NCBI RefSeq assembly: GCF_000773975.1
Contig: NZ_JRUQ01000044.1
Location: 62,001 to 126,000, forward strand
Direction of reading: 5' to 3'
Length of the DNA stretch: 64,000 nt
From: Erwinia typographi
GTDB taxonomy: Bacteria > Pseudomonadota > Gammaproteobacteria > Enterobacterales > Enterobacteriaceae
Made by a program: the position numbers and the translations under genes. The notes beneath the pieces were generated by a model. The model saw only the letters and a program-made list of their open reading frames with translations. It had not been told where the DNA came from and made no database searches. The stretch's first letter is position 1, and every line of letters starts with the position of its first letter. This document shows positions 1 through 8,365 of this stretch, piece after piece.

Positions 1-510
1 GGCAAACGGGCAGTTAATCTGCACCGCGCCGAAAACCTGCTGTCCCAGCAGCGAATCGATAGCGGAAACCAGCCAGCGGGCGGAGACATCGGGCGTAGGT
101 CGGGGAAGATTCAGCGCGGCGGCGTGGTGGGCAAACAGCCCCGTTTGCTCGATCGCCTGGTTCGCGCCGCAGTCAAGCAGTTCGACGGGGCGGTCTGCGC
201 TGAGCACAATCAGACGCTCGCCGGTCAGGCGTGCTTCAATAATGGCAGGATAGAGATTGGCAACGGCGGTACCGGAAGTGACCACGATCGCAACCGGCTG
301 GCCGGTGGATTTAGCCAGCCCCAGCGCCAGATGTCCCAGCCCGCGTTCGTCGAAGTGGGTATGGCAAATCAGCCGGGGATGGCTGGCCGCCAGCAGGGTC
401 AACGGCGCGGAGCGCGAGCCGGGAGCAATGCAGAGATGCTGCACCCGGTGACGGGTTAACGCTTCAAGGATAACGGCTGCCCAGCGACGGTTGAAGGAAC
501 TGTGTGACAT
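1..510 (-). CDS. menD: MenD, SEPHCHC synthase (N-terminal part, cut by window edge)
   Basis: This is the first 170 codons of a gene that runs off the left edge; ATG is at 510. MenD is a thiamine-diphosphate enzyme that joins isochorismate and 2-oxoglutarate in menaquinone synthesis. The translated start ([20 protein letters not shown]) matches the family, and the stretch [15 protein letters not shown] carries Glu55, the conserved glutamate that activates the cofactor. It follows menF on the same strand with a 50-base gap, the usual menF-menD operon order of enteric bacteria. The C-terminal two thirds are outside the window, so intactness cannot be judged. Confidence 0.93.
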   Translation of the reverse strand, partial: MSHSSFNRRWAAVILEALTRHRVQHLCIAPGSRSAPLTLLAASHPRLICHTHFDERGLGHLALGLAKSTGQPVAIVVTSGTAVANLYPAIIEARLTGERLIVLSADRPVELLDCGANQAIEQTGLFAHHAAALNLPRPTPDVSARWLVSAIDSLLGQQVFGAVQINCPFA

Positions 511-560
511 AACCCACTCCTGATCAAAGCAGAGAGCAGTATAAAAGAGGCAAAAATGGC

Positions 561-1853
561 TTAACTTGATTTGGGGCAGGATTCGCTCGCTATTTCTACT
601 CCTAATAAAGTAGCCAGCCCTGAGGCTTTGTGGTTAATCTCCTGCCATTCGAGCGGCGCTTCGGACCCGGCGACAATCCCAGCGCCTGCGTATAACCGCA
701 CGCTATCCTCTTCCACCAGCCCACAGCGCAGCGCCACGGTGAACTCGCTTTCCGACGCCGAGAGCCAGCCTACCGACCCCGCATACCAGCCGCGCGAGAA
801 AGGTTCATGCTGCTGAATAAATAGCTGAGCCTGTTGACGGGGCAAACCGGCTACCGCGGCCGTCGGCTGAAGTCGCCTGATCAGCAGCCTGTCGTCCCTC
901 TTATGCAGCAGCCCCTGGATATCGCACCTCAGATGCTGAACCTTGCGCAGCCGTACCACGGCTGCCGGGCAAACGTCCACCTCGCGAGCGATCGGCCGCA
1001 GGCGCTGGCAAATATCCTCCACCACCAGGCGATTTTCCCGGCGATTCTTTTCATCTTTCAGCAGCGCGTCTGCCAACTGCTGCGCCCGCTGAGGATCGCT
1101 GGAGCTGGCGCAGGTGCCCGCCAGCGCCTCGCTACTGAACGCCAGCCCCTGACGATGGAAAAGCCGCTCGGGGCTGGAGCCGACAAACGCCTGCCGGGCA
1201 TCGGGAGAGAGCAAAAAGTGGTAGCAGTCGTGGTTTACCTCGCGGCTGGCCTGGAGCAAAGACGCGGCTGAAAAGGCCTGGGAGAAACGTAAATCGGTCG
1301 CTCGCGCCAGCACTACTTTATCCAGCGAGCCGGTCTGAATGGCCCGTAGCGCCGCCTCAACCTGCTGCCGCCAGCCTTCGCCATCAGGAAAATGTTGAAG
1401 GGTAAGCAGCTGGCGGGGAAGCTCCGGTAGAGGTTTTGCAGGCCGGAGCCGTTCTATGAGTCCGAGTGCCGCCTGGGCTTCCTCCTGCAGCTCGCCGTGC
1501 AGGAAAACTTTCAGGGTGTTGCCGTGCCAGATCAGGCGAGGCAGAAAAAGGTAGCTTTGCCGTAGCGAAAATTCGTTGGCTCCTACCAGGCACCCTTCCG
1601 CAGGCAGCGAATCAAGCAGCTCAGCAGCCTGACGGAGCGTCTCAGCGCGCTGGACTTCTCCCAGCGCCATCAGCCGCTGTTTGCCTTCGCGCTGCTGCCA
1701 GTAAAACTTTGGCCAGACTGGCTGCGCGTCCAGCCACGCCAGGCCGTCTGGCTCGTCAGGTAGCGGCACGGCAAGGCACAGAAAGCCGCGATGAGTCCCG
1801 ATCACGGACCGGAGCTGCTGTTGTAGCTGCCGCAGGGCGGAGGAGAAAGGCAT
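561..1853 (-). CDS. menF: MenF, menaquinone-specific isochorismate synthase
   Basis: The 430-residue protein converts chorismate to isochorismate, the entry step to menaquinone. Length matches the E. coli enzyme (431). The C-terminal chorismate-binding domain is clear: [12 protein letters not shown] (Lys179 is the likely general base), [14 protein letters not shown], the long VVEDICQRL...RLRKVQHL segment, [13 protein letters not shown] and YAGAGIV. The N-terminal half is variable, as usual for the family. It is the first gene of a menF-menD transcript; no strong Shine-Dalgarno is seen before the ATG at 1853. Assignment as MenF rather than EntC rests on the menD neighbour and on the sequence. 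Confidence 0.95.
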   Translation of the reverse strand: MPFSSALRQLQQQLRSVIGTHRGFLCLAVPLPDEPDGLAWLDAQPVWPKFYWQQREGKQRLMALGEVQRAETLRQAAELLDSLPAEGCLVGANEFSLRQSYLFLPRLIWHGNTLKVFLHGELQEEAQAALGLIERLRPAKPLPELPRQLLTLQHFPDGEGWRQQVEAALRAIQTGSLDKVVLARATDLRFSQAFSAASLLQASREVNHDCYHFLLSPDARQAFVGSSPERLFHRQGLAFSSEALAGTCASSSDPQRAQQLADALLKDEKNRRENRLVVEDICQRLRPIAREVDVCPAAVVRLRKVQHLRCDIQGLLHKRDDRLLIRRLQPTAAVAGLPRQQAQLFIQQHEPFSRGWYAGSVGWLSASESEFTVALRCGLVEEDSVRLYAGAGIVAGSEAPLEWQEINHKASGLATLLGVEIASESCPKSS

Positions 1854-1937
1854 CGGACAGTCCAGGCAAACGAAAGTCTGGTTAGTTTATCAGCCGCACG
1901 CCCCCCGGCGTTTGATCTGGGCCAGGCTGCAATAAGC

Positions 1938-1963
1938 AAAACGGGCGTCCCAAAGGACGCCCG
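1938..1963 (-). terminator. Rho-independent terminator of elaB
   Basis: A perfect 9-bp stem (CGGGCGTCC at 1942-1950, GGACGCCCG at 1955-1963) with a four-base loop is followed, on the minus strand, by TTTTGCTT. It lies 26 bases past the elaB stop and separates elaB from menF. Confidence 0.85.
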
Positions 1964-1988
1964 CTCTATTCAACCGACAACGCAACGA

Positions 1989-2300
1989 CTAGCGGCGCGC
2001 CAGCAGTAATCCGACCACCAGCCCCAAGGTAGCGCCGACGCCAATCCCCTGCCAGGGCTTTTCGTGTACGTATTCATCAGCGCGATACACCGCCTGTTTT
2101 GCCCGAACATAGTAAGTATCAGTAGCCTGGCTGACGCGTGACTTGACGTCGTTCAGCGACTTTTCAGCTTTCGCTTTCAGCTCGACATATTTCTGATCCG
2201 CCGGGTCTCCAGAAGATTTAAGAACCTCTTCCAGCGTTTCAGTCAGCAGCGCCAGGTCATCGTCCAGACGGGTGTCTTCAGGTGCAATCGTAGTAGCCAT
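1989..2300 (-). CDS. elaB: ElaB, tail-anchored membrane protein of the ElaB/YqjD/YgaM family
   Basis: A 103-residue protein with a helical, charged N-terminal part (about residues 1-80) and a single C-terminal membrane segment, GIGVGATLGLVVGLLLARR, ending in two arginines. This is the layout of the ElaB/YqjD/YgaM group: C-tail-anchored inner membrane proteins, of which YqjD binds ribosomes in stationary phase. Length is close to E. coli ElaB (101). The gene stands alone: it has its own terminator downstream, and the upstream neighbour is closed by another terminator. Next to menF, as in E. coli, but elaA is displaced to 7761. Confidence 0.88.
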   Translation of the reverse strand: MATTIAPEDTRLDDDLALLTETLEEVLKSSGDPADQKYVELKAKAEKSLNDVKSRVSQATDTYYVRAKQAVYRADEYVHEKPWQGIGVGATLGLVVGLLLARR

Positions 2301-2410
2301 AACGTCTCCATGTGCGAATAAGATACTCCACTAACTATAGACACTTTTTCTCAATCTGCCCGCTGAGCCCTCCAGGAATTGCCTGATTCCTGGATCGTTA
2401 AATCGCAGGC

Positions 2411-2437
2411 AAAAAAAAGCCGGTCATGAAGACCGGC
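2411..2437 (-). terminator. Rho-independent terminator of the VOC gene
   Basis: A 7-bp stem GCCGGTC (2419-2425) / GACCGGC (2431-2437) with a five-base loop is followed on the minus strand by eight T residues (A run at 2411-2418). It lies 54 bases past the VOC gene stop. Confidence 0.88.
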
Positions 2438-2491
2438 GACCCGGATAAGGTCTTTTAAAAGGATGCTCAGAAGCATACCGCCCGGCGCTGC

Positions 2492-2917
2492 CTATTTGGC
2501 AAACATCGTCGCGATATCTTTAAAGGCTTTAAACTCCAGCGCGTTGCCGCAGGGATCGAAGAAGAACATGGTGGCCTGCTCGCCCACCTGCCCCTTGAAG
2601 CGAACATAGGGTTCGATCTCAAACTTGATCTGAAAATCCCTCAGCCGCGCCGCGAGCTGCTCCCACTCCTCCCAGCTCAGCACCAGGCCAAAATGGGGAA
2701 CCGGCACGCCGTGGCCGTCAACGTGATTGGTATGAATCGCGTCCGGCGCAGCGTTCTTTGGCGCTTCATGGATCACCAACTGATGGCCGTAGAAGTCAAA
2801 GTCCACCCACTTCTCGCTGGAACGTCCTTCGGGAAGATTAAATACGGTACCGTAGAAATGGCGCGCGGCGGCCAGGTCATCGACGGGGATAGCCAGGTGA
2901 AACGGGCTGAGGGCCAT
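2492..2917 (-). CDS. VOC-superfamily protein (glyoxalase/bleomycin-resistance fold)
   Basis: The chosen start at 2917 (MALSPFHLAIPV, 141 residues) has a GGAGAG Shine-Dalgarno 6-7 bases upstream; a longer frame to 3001 lacks support. The protein shows the paired beta-alpha-beta-beta-beta pattern of vicinal oxygen chelate proteins, with likely metal ligands His7 (FHLAI), His in VPHFGLVL and Glu in NALEFKAF, and the typical FFDPCGNALEF ending. The substrate cannot be told from sequence. It is divergent from the LysR regulator at 3036, with 118 bases between them, which suggests that regulator controls it. Part of the accessory block between elaB and elaA. Confidence 0.8.
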   Translation of the reverse strand: MALSPFHLAIPVDDLAAARHFYGTVFNLPEGRSSEKWVDFDFYGHQLVIHEAPKNAAPDAIHTNHVDGHGVPVPHFGLVLSWEEWEQLAARLRDFQIKFEIEPYVRFKGQVGEQATMFFFDPCGNALEFKAFKDIATMFAK

Positions 2918-3035
2918 TATTATCTCTCCAGAATGGGACAAGGTCGTTGTATTCCCCCATTCTTGACGATAATATTTTTTATTAAAAGCGAATATTTCCA
3001 CAACGAATCAACAATTATTTTGCTGAGTCAACCGA
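2918..3035. promoter_or_regulatory. Divergent promoter region, VOC gene / LysR regulator
   Basis: This 118-base AT-rich gap lies between divergent genes. It holds an inverted AATATT-N14-AATATT pair near 2972-2997. A LysR operator here is expected from the gene arrangement but is not proven; LysR sites are usually T-N11-A motifs. Confidence 0.4.
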
Positions 3036-3929
3036 ATGCTACGTGAACTGAAAACCTTTGTTGCCGTAAACCAGTGCGGCACCTTTGCCGCCGCAGGGCA
3101 GCGGATTGGTCTGACGCAGTCCGCCGTCAGCGCCCAGATGCGCACGCTGGAGCAGGCGCTGGGAATGCAGCTGTTTGACCGCTCTGGCCGCGCTATCGCG
3201 CTGAATGCCAGCGGCACGCGGGTGCTGCCGCTGGCGGAAGAAATCCTCGCGCTGTTTGCCCGCATGGCCCAGCCGGAGAATGTCAGCGACTATCGCGGGG
3301 CGATTAAAATTGGCGCCATCTCTTCCGTGCAGACCGGATTGCTGCCGGGCGTGCTGGTAAGCGTGCATCAGCAGGCTCCTGCGCTGGAGACCAAGCTGAT
3401 CCCCGGCGTCTCCTCCAGCCTGCTCACCCAGGTCGACGCGGGCAATCTGGATCTGGCGGTCATTATTAAGCCCAGCTTTGCGCTGACTAAAGACCTCTAT
3501 GCTGAAACGCTGCAAAAAGAGCCCTACGTGCTGATTACCCCCCCCGATATCCGTGGGAATAACGCGGCCGAAATTATCCGCCAGCAGCCCTTTATCCGCT
3601 ATGACCGCTCGTCATTTGGCGGCAGAATGGTCAGCCAGTTTCTGCGGGAGCAGCGGCTCGACCCACAGTTAGTGCTGGAAATCGATGAAATTGATGCCAT
3701 TGTGAAAATGGTGGAGATGAAGCTGGGCGTGGCGCTGGTCCCTCTGGCCGGACTGTGGACGGAACGTGCGGCTGGTGTACGTATTATCAGGCTTGGCGAG
3801 CAGACTTTTTACCGCGAGCTGATTATGGTGATGCGCCACGCCAACCGTCACTCTCCGCTGCATAAATTTATTGCTGGAATACTAAAAACGCAGGCCATAC
3901 CGCCTCAGCATCCGCACGTTAACGGTTAA
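3036..3929 (+). CDS. LysR-family transcriptional regulator
   Basis: The 297-residue protein has a classic N-terminal winged helix-turn-helix (about residues 1-60: FVAVNQCGTFAAAGQRIGLTQSAVSAQM) and a LysR substrate-binding domain (about 88-285: GAIKIGAISSVQTGLLP, and VEMKLGVALVPLAGLW). LysR proteins bind DNA as tetramers and respond to a small ligand. The divergent VOC gene is the likely target. Start is ATG at 3036 with only a weak Shine-Dalgarno. I cannot name the ligand or a specific orthologue. Confidence 0.85.
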   Translation: MLRELKTFVAVNQCGTFAAAGQRIGLTQSAVSAQMRTLEQALGMQLFDRSGRAIALNASGTRVLPLAEEILALFARMAQPENVSDYRGAIKIGAISSVQTGLLPGVLVSVHQQAPALETKLIPGVSSSLLTQVDAGNLDLAVIIKPSFALTKDLYAETLQKEPYVLITPPDIRGNNAAEIIRQQPFIRYDRSSFGGRMVSQFLREQRLDPQLVLEIDEIDAIVKMVEMKLGVALVPLAGLWTERAAGVRIIRLGEQTFYRELIMVMRHANRHSPLHKFIAGILKTQAIPPQHPHVNG

Positions 3930-4027
3930 AACCGGCCGCAATTGGCGGAAAACACTGCTTTTGTTAGATTTATCTGATAAATTTTTGGTGAACTGAATTT
4001 TCGAACCCACAAGCTGTCGTAATTCCC

Positions 4028-4043
4028 TGTGACCTGAGTCACA
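4028..4043 (+). promoter_or_regulatory. Predicted CRP (cAMP receptor protein) site upstream of opgD
   Basis: TGTGACCTGAGTCACA has both perfect CRP half-sites, TGTGA and TCACA, with the canonical six-base spacer. It lies 91 bases before the opgD ATG, a usual location for an activating site. No clear -35/-10 pair could be fixed, so the site is sound as a motif while its role is inferred. Confidence 0.55.
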
Positions 4044-4134
4044 TACGAGTAAGGCAAGGCTGAACGTCAGCCTCAGTGTGCAAGTACACGACAGTCTCTA
4101 CAAACTCCGTTCAGCAAAGGAAATCACTTCTGGC

Positions 4135-5790
4135 ATGAATCGAAGAATGTTTATGAAAGCGTCAATGGCTTTCGCTACGGTAAGCGGCATGTCCGGTTTA
4201 TCGACGTTATTTGCTCAGGCTGCCTGGGCGGATACGGATATCGCCGACGGCACTGCGAAGCAATTTGATTTTGACGTGCTCAAACAAATGGCCGCTAACC
4301 TTGCGAAACAGCCTTACGGCGGCGCGCCAGCTCCGCTACCAGACACCCTGGCGACGATGACCCCGCAGGCCTACAACGAAATTCAGTACGACGCCAATCA
4401 CTCGCTGTGGAATGATATCCCCAATCGTGAACTTGACGTGCAATTCTTCCACGTCGGTATGGGCTTCAAGCGCCGCCTGCGGATGTTTGCCGTCGATGCG
4501 TCTAGCCGTGAAGCGCGCGAAATCCATTTCCGCCCCGAATTGTTTAACTACAATAACGCCAACGTGGACATGAAGCAGCTGGAAGGCAAAACCGACCTGG
4601 GCTTTGCCGGCTTTCGTGCGTTTAAAAAACCCGAGCTGGCCAGCAAGGATATCGTCTCCTTCCTCGGCGCAAGCTATTTCCGCGCCGTGGATGCCACCTA
4701 TCAGTATGGCCTCTCCGCTCGCGGCGTGGCTATCAACACTTTCGGCAACCACGAAGAGTTCCCGGACTTTACGGCGTTCTGGTTTGAAACGCCGAAGGCG
4801 GACGATACCACCTTCACCGTTTACACCCTGCTGGATGGCGAAAGCTGCACCGGTGCGTTTAAGTTCATTATCCACTGTGAAGAGAAACGCGTGGTGATGG
4901 AGGTGGAGAACCACCTGTATGCCCGTAAAGATATCGAGCAGATGGGCATCGCGCCGATGACCACCATGTTCAGCTGCGGCAACAATGAACGCCGGATGTG
5001 CGATACCATCCATCCACAGATTCACGACTCCGATCGCCTGGCGATGTGGACCGGCGTGGGCGAATGGATTTGTCGCCCGCTGAACAACCCGCAGCGCCTG
5101 ACCTACAACGCCTATCAGGATGAAAACCCGCGCGGCTTCGGGATGCTACAGCTCAATCATGACTTCCAGGATTATCAGGATGTGATTGGCTGGTACAACA
5201 AGCGGCCAAGCCTGTGGGTAGAGCCGGTTGGCAAGTGGGGCAAGGGCGCCATCAATCTGATGGAGATCCCAACCACGGGCGAAACGCTGGATAATATTGT
5301 CTGCTTCTGGCGTCCGGAAGAGGCCATCAAGGCGGGTAGCGAGCACAGCTTCAGCTATAAACTTTACTGGAGCGGCCTGCCACCGGTGCGCAGCGGCCTG
5401 TCACGCGTTAATGCCACCCGAACCGGCATGGGCGGATTCCCGGAAGGCTGGGCGCCGGGCGAACACTATCCTGATGTCTGGGCGCGCCGTTTCGCGGTGG
5501 ACTTCGTTGGCGGCGATCTGAAAGCGGCCGCGCCGAAAGGCATTGAGCCAGTGATCACCACCTCCTCTGGTACTATCAAACAGGTTGAGATCCTCTACGT
5601 TGAGCCCATTGACGGCTATCGTATTCTGTTTGACTGGTATCCGAACAGCCCGTCAACCGAGCCGGTCAACCTGCGGCTGTTCCTGCGCACCAAAGACGAA
5701 ACGCTGAGCGAAACGTGGCTGTATCAGTACTTCCCACCGCCGCCCGACAAGCGTAAATACATCGACGATCGCCAGATGACCGCCGGGTAA
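4135..5790 (+). CDS. opgD: OpgD (MdoD), periplasmic glucan biosynthesis protein
   Basis: With ATG at 4135 the protein has 551 residues, the same length as E. coli OpgD, and begins [10 protein letters not shown], a twin-arginine (Tat) signal ending near AQAAWA at residue 32. The frame opens earlier, at 4078, but that extension would bury the Tat signal. OpgD acts in the periplasm and shapes the backbone of osmoregulated periplasmic glucans; it is a paralogue of OpgG. Strongly conserved blocks include [56 protein letters not shown] and ATRTGMGGF. In E. coli opgD lies elsewhere; here it sits between elaB and elaA. Confidence 0.95.
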   Translation: MNRRMFMKASMAFATVSGMSGLSTLFAQAAWADTDIADGTAKQFDFDVLKQMAANLAKQPYGGAPAPLPDTLATMTPQAYNEIQYDANHSLWNDIPNRELDVQFFHVGMGFKRRLRMFAVDASSREAREIHFRPELFNYNNANVDMKQLEGKTDLGFAGFRAFKKPELASKDIVSFLGASYFRAVDATYQYGLSARGVAINTFGNHEEFPDFTAFWFETPKADDTTFTVYTLLDGESCTGAFKFIIHCEEKRVVMEVENHLYARKDIEQMGIAPMTTMFSCGNNERRMCDTIHPQIHDSDRLAMWTGVGEWICRPLNNPQRLTYNAYQDENPRGFGMLQLNHDFQDYQDVIGWYNKRPSLWVEPVGKWGKGAINLMEIPTTGETLDNIVCFWRPEEAIKAGSEHSFSYKLYWSGLPPVRSGLSRVNATRTGMGGFPEGWAPGEHYPDVWARRFAVDFVGGDLKAAAPKGIEPVITTSSGTIKQVEILYVEPIDGYRILFDWYPNSPSTEPVNLRLFLRTKDETLSETWLYQYFPPPPDKRKYIDDRQMTAG

Positions 5791-5803
5791 TCTGAGCACT
5801 GAC

Positions 5804-5827
5804 AAGGCCGCGAAAGCGGCTTTTTTT
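5804..5827 (+). terminator. Rho-independent terminator of opgD
   Basis: GCCGC (5807-5811), a GAAA tetraloop and GCGGC (5816-5820) are followed by seven T residues, with an A-rich 5' side extending the stem. It lies 16 bases after the opgD stop. Confidence 0.9.
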
Positions 5828-5869
5828 ATTTCACTGTGGCTTCTGCGCCGAGTCTTAACGGATATTATC

Positions 5870-6514
5870 TTATCCCTTCAGACCGCGCATGATTAGAGAA
5901 ATAACCCCATTCAGACCTTCCATCTGGACCGCAGGCGGCCCACCATGAACCACCATATCAGGATGATGGTAACGAGTCGTAGCATTCAAGATCGCAAGTA
6001 CCGTGGCCTGCGGGTCCTTCACGCCTGGAAGCGTTTTGTCAGCCAGACCCGCGGCAAGAATATACTCCAACTGCGTAGTCAACTGCATAGCGTGGTTATC
6101 AAGGACTTCAGGGGTCTCCTGGACAATTTTTGCGGCCGCTGACAGTAACTCTGCATCTTCGACCACTTTGCGCTGCTTGATGACTGCCAGGGTTTTCAGC
6201 CACTCCACTAAACGTTCATCAGCAGGCTGGTCCTGTATGGCAATAGCGTTAGTTTGACTGGAGACACGATGAAGCCAACGATGGATCACCGCTGCACGCA
6301 GCGCAGCCTTACTCGAAAAATGTCGATAGACGTTGCCGTGGCTCATATTCATCGCGCGAGCTACGTCAACCACGTTCAATTTATCAAGACCATGCCGCCG
6401 CAGTAGCGATTCGGCAGTATCGAGAATACGCATATGCATCTCATCCGTATTCAAACTGCCTGGAACCGCTATGCTGTTTATTTCATGAAAATTTGGCTCA
6501 TTCGGTCTCATCAT
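5870..6514 (-). CDS. TetR-family transcriptional regulator
   Basis: A regulator of 214 residues from the ATG at 6514; a TTG one codon further out is possible. The N-terminal TetR helix-turn-helix is clear: RILDTAESLLRRHGLDKLNVVDVARAMNMSHGNVYRHFSSKAAL, about residues 29-72. The C-terminal ligand domain is TetR-like. The start overlaps the stop of the upstream aldo/keto reductase (TGATG), so the two are translationally coupled and form one operon. The palindrome at 7528-7553 in front of that operon is the likely operator. Base composition is nearer 50% G+C than in the neighbouring nuo genes, consistent with transfer. Confidence 0.85.
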   Translation of the reverse strand: MMRPNEPNFHEINSIAVPGSLNTDEMHMRILDTAESLLRRHGLDKLNVVDVARAMNMSHGNVYRHFSSKAALRAAVIHRWLHRVSSQTNAIAIQDQPADERLVEWLKTLAVIKQRKVVEDAELLSAAAKIVQETPEVLDNHAMQLTTQLEYILAAGLADKTLPGVKDPQATVLAILNATTRYHHPDMVVHGGPPAVQMEGLNGVISLIMRGLKG

Positions 6515-7470
6515 CAACGCACCATAAAACGTTCGCCATGAACTGCATCCTGCGGAACTGCTGCCTCGATTGCCGATAGCGCATCAGCAGACAGTTGAAC
6601 AGGAGAAGTCAACGCTTCGCGTAACCGCTCTTCGGTACGCGCACCAACTAATGGGATAATATCCTCTCCCTGGCTAAGAACCCAGCTTATTGCTGCCTGT
6701 GCTGCAGTAATACCCTCGCTGCTGGCAACCCTGGCTAGCGCAACTGCAAGCACTTCGTTCCTGGAGAGATTTTCCTTATGGAAGCGCGGGTAATAAGTAC
6801 TACGAACATCGCCAGATCCATTCCCTTTGCTACCAGTTAAAAGCCCCCTACTCAGGACGCCATAGGCGGTAACGCCGATACCCAATTCGCGACACAGCGG
6901 CAAAACAGAATGTTCTATGTCGCGTGAGATGAGCCCATATTCAAGTTGCAATGCAGTAATCGGATGGACTGCATGTGCGCGTTTAATCGTCTCGGTATCA
7001 ACGTTTGTAAGCCCCAGGTAACGGATATAACCCTGTCTGACAAGTTCACCCATTGCGCCGATCGTATCTTCAATCGGGACGTTCGGATCGCGGCCGGTCA
7101 TATACAGGTCGACGTGGTCGGTTCCGAGACGCTGAAGCGAATAGGACAGCGCATTTTTTGCCGCGGCCGGTCGTGCATCAATGCCAATGAATGATCCATC
7201 GGGGCTTCGTAGGGCACCGTATTTAACCTGGATAAACGCTTTGTCGCGCTTACCCTGCAACGCCTCAGCTAACAACAATTCGTTGTGACCCACGCCATAG
7301 AAATCGCCGGTATCGAACAGAGTGACGCCAGCCTCAAGTGCAGCAGCAATCGTTCTCAAAGAAGTACCGCGATCGCTATGACCGTAAAACTCCGACATGC
7401 TCATGCAGCCCAGGCCAATTGCTGAAACAATCGGCCCATTCCGTCCGAGTGAACGCTTTGTGAACGCCAT
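6514..7470 (-). CDS. Aldo/keto reductase family protein lacking the catalytic histidine
   Basis: The 318-residue TIM-barrel protein shows the aldo/keto reductase signatures GLGCMSMS, LFDTGDFYGVGHNE (Asp53, Tyr58), QVKYG (Lys83) and GLTNVD, plus the C-terminal NADPH-binding segment IIPLVGARTEERLREAL. The usual active-site histidine is Gly126 in DLYMTGRDP; a known oxidoreductase subgroup also replaces it (for example QPARLDP). ATG at 7470 is chosen because GAGGG lies six bases upstream; a GTG two codons earlier is possible. It is first in an operon with the overlapping TetR gene. Substrate unknown. Confidence 0.85.
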   Translation of the reverse strand: MAFTKRSLGRNGPIVSAIGLGCMSMSEFYGHSDRGTSLRTIAAALEAGVTLFDTGDFYGVGHNELLLAEALQGKRDKAFIQVKYGALRSPDGSFIGIDARPAAAKNALSYSLQRLGTDHVDLYMTGRDPNVPIEDTIGAMGELVRQGYIRYLGLTNVDTETIKRAHAVHPITALQLEYGLISRDIEHSVLPLCRELGIGVTAYGVLSRGLLTGSKGNGSGDVRSTYYPRFHKENLSRNEVLAVALARVASSEGITAAQAAISWVLSQGEDIIPLVGARTEERLREALTSPVQLSADALSAIEAAVPQDAVHGERFMVR

Positions 7471-7506
7471 ATACACCCTCTTCTACTACTTCAATTGGAA
7501 AGTCTG

Positions 7507-7553
7507 AGTTTAGGCGACAAAATAACAAATGACAAATTTCTGATTTTGTCATT
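7507..7553 (-). promoter_or_regulatory. Predicted promoter with overlapping operator for the aldo/keto reductase-TetR operon
   Basis: A perfect 9-bp inverted repeat, AATGACAAA (7528-7536) N8 TTTGTCATT (7545-7553), carries on the minus strand a -35 box TTGTCA (7535-7530). Seventeen bases further is a -10 box TAAACT (7512-7507). An operator covering the -35 box is a standard design for TetR repression, so autoregulation by the downstream TetR gene is the natural reading. Motif seen directly; binding inferred. Confidence 0.6.
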
Positions 7554-7738
7554 ATTGCTCGCCCCTCAGCCATCCTTCCAGTAGTAGTCCCTGAGATTAC
7601 TGTCATGCATACAGTCAGCCACCTGACAAGCAGGGTAATGACTCAAATCCCGCACCTTCGAAGCAAGGATCTGCACGTCAAAACGGCTATGCCAATTACC
7701 CCACAAAATCTTTTACCTGCCAGTTTCCTTAGCGAAAG

Positions 7739-7766
7739 AACTGGCGGCAGCCATGTGCCGTCAGTT
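7739..7766 (-). terminator. Terminator-like hairpin at the end of elaA
   Basis: An 11-bp stem with one mismatch (7739-7749 / 7756-7766, six-base loop) overlaps the elaA stop codon. On the minus strand it is followed by only a loose T-rich tail (CTTTC), so termination would be weak. The rest of 7554-7738 holds no gene that I can support. Confidence 0.4.
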
Positions 7767-8210
7767 TTCCATATCGATATGCGGAATGTCGTCTTCAAGA
7801 TAGGTGTCACTGACCGCATGGAAACCGAAGCGGCCGTAAAAGGCCTGCAGATGAGCCTGAGCGGAAAGAAAAATTTTATGCTGTGGCCAGTAGTGCTCGC
7901 AGCTGGCGATAGCCTGCTCCATCAGGCGGTTGCCAAGGCTCAGTCCACGCGCCTCGCTGGCGACAATCACCCGGCCAATTTTCACCGGTTTCTCCGCCGA
8001 CTCCGGCGCCAGGATGCGGGCATAGGCCAGCAGCTGGTTATCGAATATCGCCAGCAAATGGCGGTTATCTCCCCGTAAATCGGCGCCATCAATATCCTGA
8101 TAGGGGCAATGTTGTTCCACCACAAACACCGTATTGCGGAGTGCCAGCAGCTGATAAAGCTGAGCCGTGCTGAGTTCGCTGTGGTGCAGATCCTGCCAGT
8201 ACACTTCCAT
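7761..8210 (-). CDS. elaA: ElaA, GNAT-family N-acetyltransferase
   Basis: The 149-residue protein is a GCN5-related acetyltransferase, close in length and sequence to E. coli ElaA (153). Recognisable stretches are WQDLHHSELS, VFVVEQHCPYQDIDGADL, the acetyl-CoA binding strand and loop IGRVIVASEARGLSLGNRLM, and LSAQAHLQAFYGRFGF. The physiological substrate is not known. In E. coli elaA follows elaB directly; here about 5.4 kb of accessory genes separate them, and elaA instead adjoins the 3' end of the nuo operon. Confidence 0.92.
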   Translation of the reverse strand: MEVYWQDLHHSELSTAQLYQLLALRNTVFVVEQHCPYQDIDGADLRGDNRHLLAIFDNQLLAYARILAPESAEKPVKIGRVIVASEARGLSLGNRLMEQAIASCEHYWPQHKIFLSAQAHLQAFYGRFGFHAVSDTYLEDDIPHIDMEN

Positions 8211-8318
8211 TTTCCCGCTCCGTTAATCCGTAGTCTCATTAATGTACACGTTTGTGCAGAGAAACGCCGCTGCCTGATTACGCCACTCTCCTGCCGGAAC
8301 AGGAAAAGGACCGCAGGC

Positions 8319-8345
8319 AAAAAAAACGGGCTCCTGAGGAGCCCG
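8319..8345 (-). terminator. Rho-independent terminator of the nuo operon
   Basis: CGGGCTCC (8327-8334), loop TGA, GGAGCCCG (8338-8345), then eight T residues on the minus strand (A run 8319-8326). It lies 21 bases after the nuoN stop and closes the complex I operon. Confidence 0.92.
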
Positions 8346-8365
8346 CTTTATCAGAGTTTGCACAG

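Noticed and set aside
801-815. AGGTTCATGCTGC shared by menF and the 45415-45462 hairpin
   Set aside because: The menF copy is in coding sequence without the second stem arm; a 13-base match is compatible with chance.
4078-4134. N-terminal extension of opgD to 4078
   Set aside because: It would place 19 residues before the twin-arginine signal; the start at 4135 gives the family length and a normal Tat signal.
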